NCBI GenBank assembly: GCA_937890045.1
Contig: CALBXV010000545.1
Span: 1-8,094 of the forward strand
Source: an uncultured archaeon
GTDB taxonomy: Archaea; Thermoproteota; Nitrososphaeria; Nitrososphaerales; CALBXV01
DNA: 8,094 nucleotides
Direction: 5' to 3'
The notes below the pieces were generated by a model. It had not been told where the DNA came from. It saw only the letters and a program-made list of their open reading frames with translations, and searched no databases. Each line of letters starts with the position of its first letter. Positions within the stretch are counted from its first letter, which is position 1. This document shows positions 6,748 to 8,094 of this stretch, piece after piece. The position numbers and the translations under genes were made by a program.

Positions 6748-8094
6748 ATGAATCTTGGAATAGATGTCGGTGGGACATTCACAGATTTTGTATATATAGA
6801 TAATCAACATAAAATAAAATTTAGTAAAGTATTAACCACTTATCCACCAGAAAAAGGTGTAAGAGAAGGGTTAAAACAATTAACAGACAATCTTTCAAAA
6901 TTTGTATTTATATCACATTCAACCACATTAGGATTAAACGCGTATGTAGCCAATCAAGGAGCAAAAATTGCAACAATATCAACAAAAGGTTTCAGAGATA
7001 CTTTAGAAATAGCTAGAACTAGAAGGTTATTTTTATATGATTTGTTTCAAGATAAACCAGAAAAAGTTTTAGCAGATAGATTTCTCAGATTTGAAATTGA
7101 TGAGAGAATGGATCGGAATGGTAAAATAATTAATAAATTAAATATTGAAGAAATTAAACAATTAGCTAATAAATTAAAAAAAGAGGAAATTGATGCTATA
7201 GCAATTACATTAATTCATTCATATGCAAACCCAAGTCATGAAATTCAAATAAAAAATATATTAACAAAAGAATTACCAAATTTATACATATCAATTTCTT
7301 CAGATATATTACCAGAATATAGAGAATATGAAAGAACATTTGCAACTGCTTTAAATTCATATATTGGTCCAATAATGAGTAAATATTTAAATACGACAGC
7401 AAATATTTTTAGTGAATTTGGATATAAAGGTGAAACATACATAAGTCAATCAAATGGAGGCTTAATGTCAACAAATTCAGCAAAATTAAAACCTGTTTAT
7501 ACAATAGGTTCAGGACCAGCTTCAGGAGTAATGGGAGGAATTTTCATAGGTAAACAAATAGATCATAACAATTTAATTACATTAGATATGGGAGGAACAA
7601 CATGTCTAGTTTCTTTAGTTGATAATGGTAAACCGGAAATAGTATCAGAAACAACTCTAGAAAATAGATTAAAACTACCGATGATTGATGTAAGAACCAT
7701 TGGTGCAGGAGGAGGAAGTATAGCTTGGGCAGATAAACAAGGCGCGTTTCATGTTGGACCGGAAAGTGCACGGGCATATCCTGGACCAGCATGCTATGAT
7801 AAGGGAGGTAATAAAGCTACTGTAACAGACGCAAATTTATTTCTAGGATATTTAGATGAGAAATATTACTTAGGAGGAAAGATGAGAGTTAAGATAGAAA
7901 ATTCTAAAAAAGTAATTAAAGAATTGGCAGATCAACTAAATATAGATATATTAGAAGCAGGAGCAGGTATTAAATCAATAGTAGAGTCAAACATGACTAA
8001 CAATATTAGTGAAGTGTCAGTTTGGAGAGGATATGATCCAAGAGAATTTACTTTAATAGCGTTTGGAGGAGGTGCAGGAGATCGGAAGAGCGTC
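6748..8094 (+). CDS. hyuA: Hydantoinase A/5-oxoprolinase family protein, 3' truncated by contig end
   Basis: The N-terminal two thirds (about 444 genuine residues of a usual 650-700) of a HyuA-type subunit. The family uses ATP to open cyclic amides such as hydantoins, N-methylhydantoin or 5-oxoproline, normally with a HyuB partner. The ATG at 6748 begins MNLGIDVGGTFTDFV, the standard N-terminus with the first phosphate-binding loop of the actin-like ATPase fold. Then come HSTTLGLNA (57-65), TKGFRD (79-84), FEIDERMD, HSYANP (157-162), REYERT (192-197), SNGGLM (235-240), SGPASGV (255-261), DMGGTT (280-285), TIGAGGGSIA (317-326), PGPACYD (345-351), TVTDANL (358-364) and RGYDPREF (427-434). After AFGGGAG (438-444) the family continues with PLH, but here the sequence becomes adapter. 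The frame has no stop in the window. It is divergent from the OCD-family gene. N-methylhydantoinase, oxoprolinase and acetone-carboxylase-like roles cannot be told apart. Confidence 0.93.
   Translation, partial: MNLGIDVGGTFTDFVYIDNQHKIKFSKVLTTYPPEKGVREGLKQLTDNLSKFVFISHSTTLGLNAYVANQGAKIATISTKGFRDTLEIARTRRLFLYDLFQDKPEKVLADRFLRFEIDERMDRNGKIINKLNIEEIKQLANKLKKEEIDAIAITLIHSYANPSHEIQIKNILTKELPNLYISISSDILPEYREYERTFATALNSYIGPIMSKYLNTTANIFSEFGYKGETYISQSNGGLMSTNSAKLKPVYTIGSGPASGVMGGIFIGKQIDHNNLITLDMGGTTCLVSLVDNGKPEIVSETTLENRLKLPMIDVRTIGAGGGSIAWADKQGAFHVGPESARAYPGPACYDKGGNKATVTDANLFLGYLDEKYYLGGKMRVKIENSKKVIKELADQLNIDILEAGAGIKSIVESNMTNNISEVSVWRGYDPREFTLIAFGGGAGDRKSV
8079..8094 (+). other. Illumina adapter remnant at the contig end
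   Basis: The last 16 bases, AGATCGGAAGAGCGTC, are identical to the start of the standard Illumina TruSeq adapter read-through sequence. They begin just where the hyuA protein stops matching its family (AFGGGAG followed by DRKSV instead of PLH). The first A or two could be native, since GGA is the expected glycine codon. These bases are not genomic, and the true sequence ends at about 8079. Confidence 0.93.

Noticed and set aside
7205..7792. Minus-strand open frames of 65-71 codons opposite hyuA
   Set aside because: They are opposite a frame with unbroken family motifs, have odd Leu/Tyr-rich composition and carry no promoter or recognisable domain.
8071..8094. A natural divergent C-terminal segment of hyuA (DRKSV)
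   Set aside because: The bases are the Illumina adapter stem, so the apparent residues are an artefact.
1..8094. CRISPR array, tRNA/rRNA genes, insertion sequence or defence system
   Set aside because: No regularly spaced repeats, no cloverleaf or rRNA-like GC-rich block, no transposase and no defence-type domain are visible; the space is filled by housekeeping and metabolic genes.

Overview
The window is an AT-rich, tightly packed piece of an archaeal chromosome. The domain call rests on a group II chaperonin (thermosome) subunit with a Gly/Met-rich tail, an archaeal-type ICC-like phosphoesterase, and TATA-like boxes about 26-28 bases upstream of start codons, which suggests leaderless mRNAs. 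Low GC, a twin-arginine exported binding protein and very short gaps between genes fit a marine Nitrososphaeria (Thaumarchaeota) genome. That lineage is an inference; nothing here, such as amo genes or rRNA, proves it. The last 16 bases match the Illumina adapter stem, so this looks like the uncleaned end of an assembled contig.

Layout. Bases 1-1488 (+) hold a thermosome subunit that has lost its N-terminus at the window edge. Nine bases later, facing it, lies a metallophosphoesterase (2247 to 1498, -). Bases 2248-2379 hold that gene's promoter and a probable hairpin/T-run terminator for the next gene. Bases 2380-3792 (-) encode a Tat-exported, PotD-type solute-binding protein. A 249-base divergent control region follows, then two overlapping or abutting PotB/PotC-type permeases (4042-4908 and 4913-5701, +). 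An ornithine cyclodeaminase/mu-crystallin family dehydrogenase (6695 to 5706, -) converges on the second permease with a 4-base gap. Divergent from it, across only 52 bases, starts a hydantoinase A/5-oxoprolinase family protein (6748-8094, +), cut off by the contig end.

From 2380 onward the genes read as one uptake-and-breakdown module. A polyamine/amino-acid-type ABC importer brings in a small nitrogen compound. An NAD(P)-linked OCD-family enzyme and an ATP-dependent hydantoinase/oxoprolinase-type enzyme could process cyclic amino-acid derivatives. The importer's ATPase and the HyuB partner are not in the window and may lie beyond the truncated end. The real substrate cannot be read from the sequence.

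The most notable structural observation is the 52-base divergent region 6696-6747. One TATA-like element sits exactly at its centre, 26.5 bases from both start codons, as expected if a single box serves two leaderless genes. The 3' end of the window is an artefact and its last residues should not be used.
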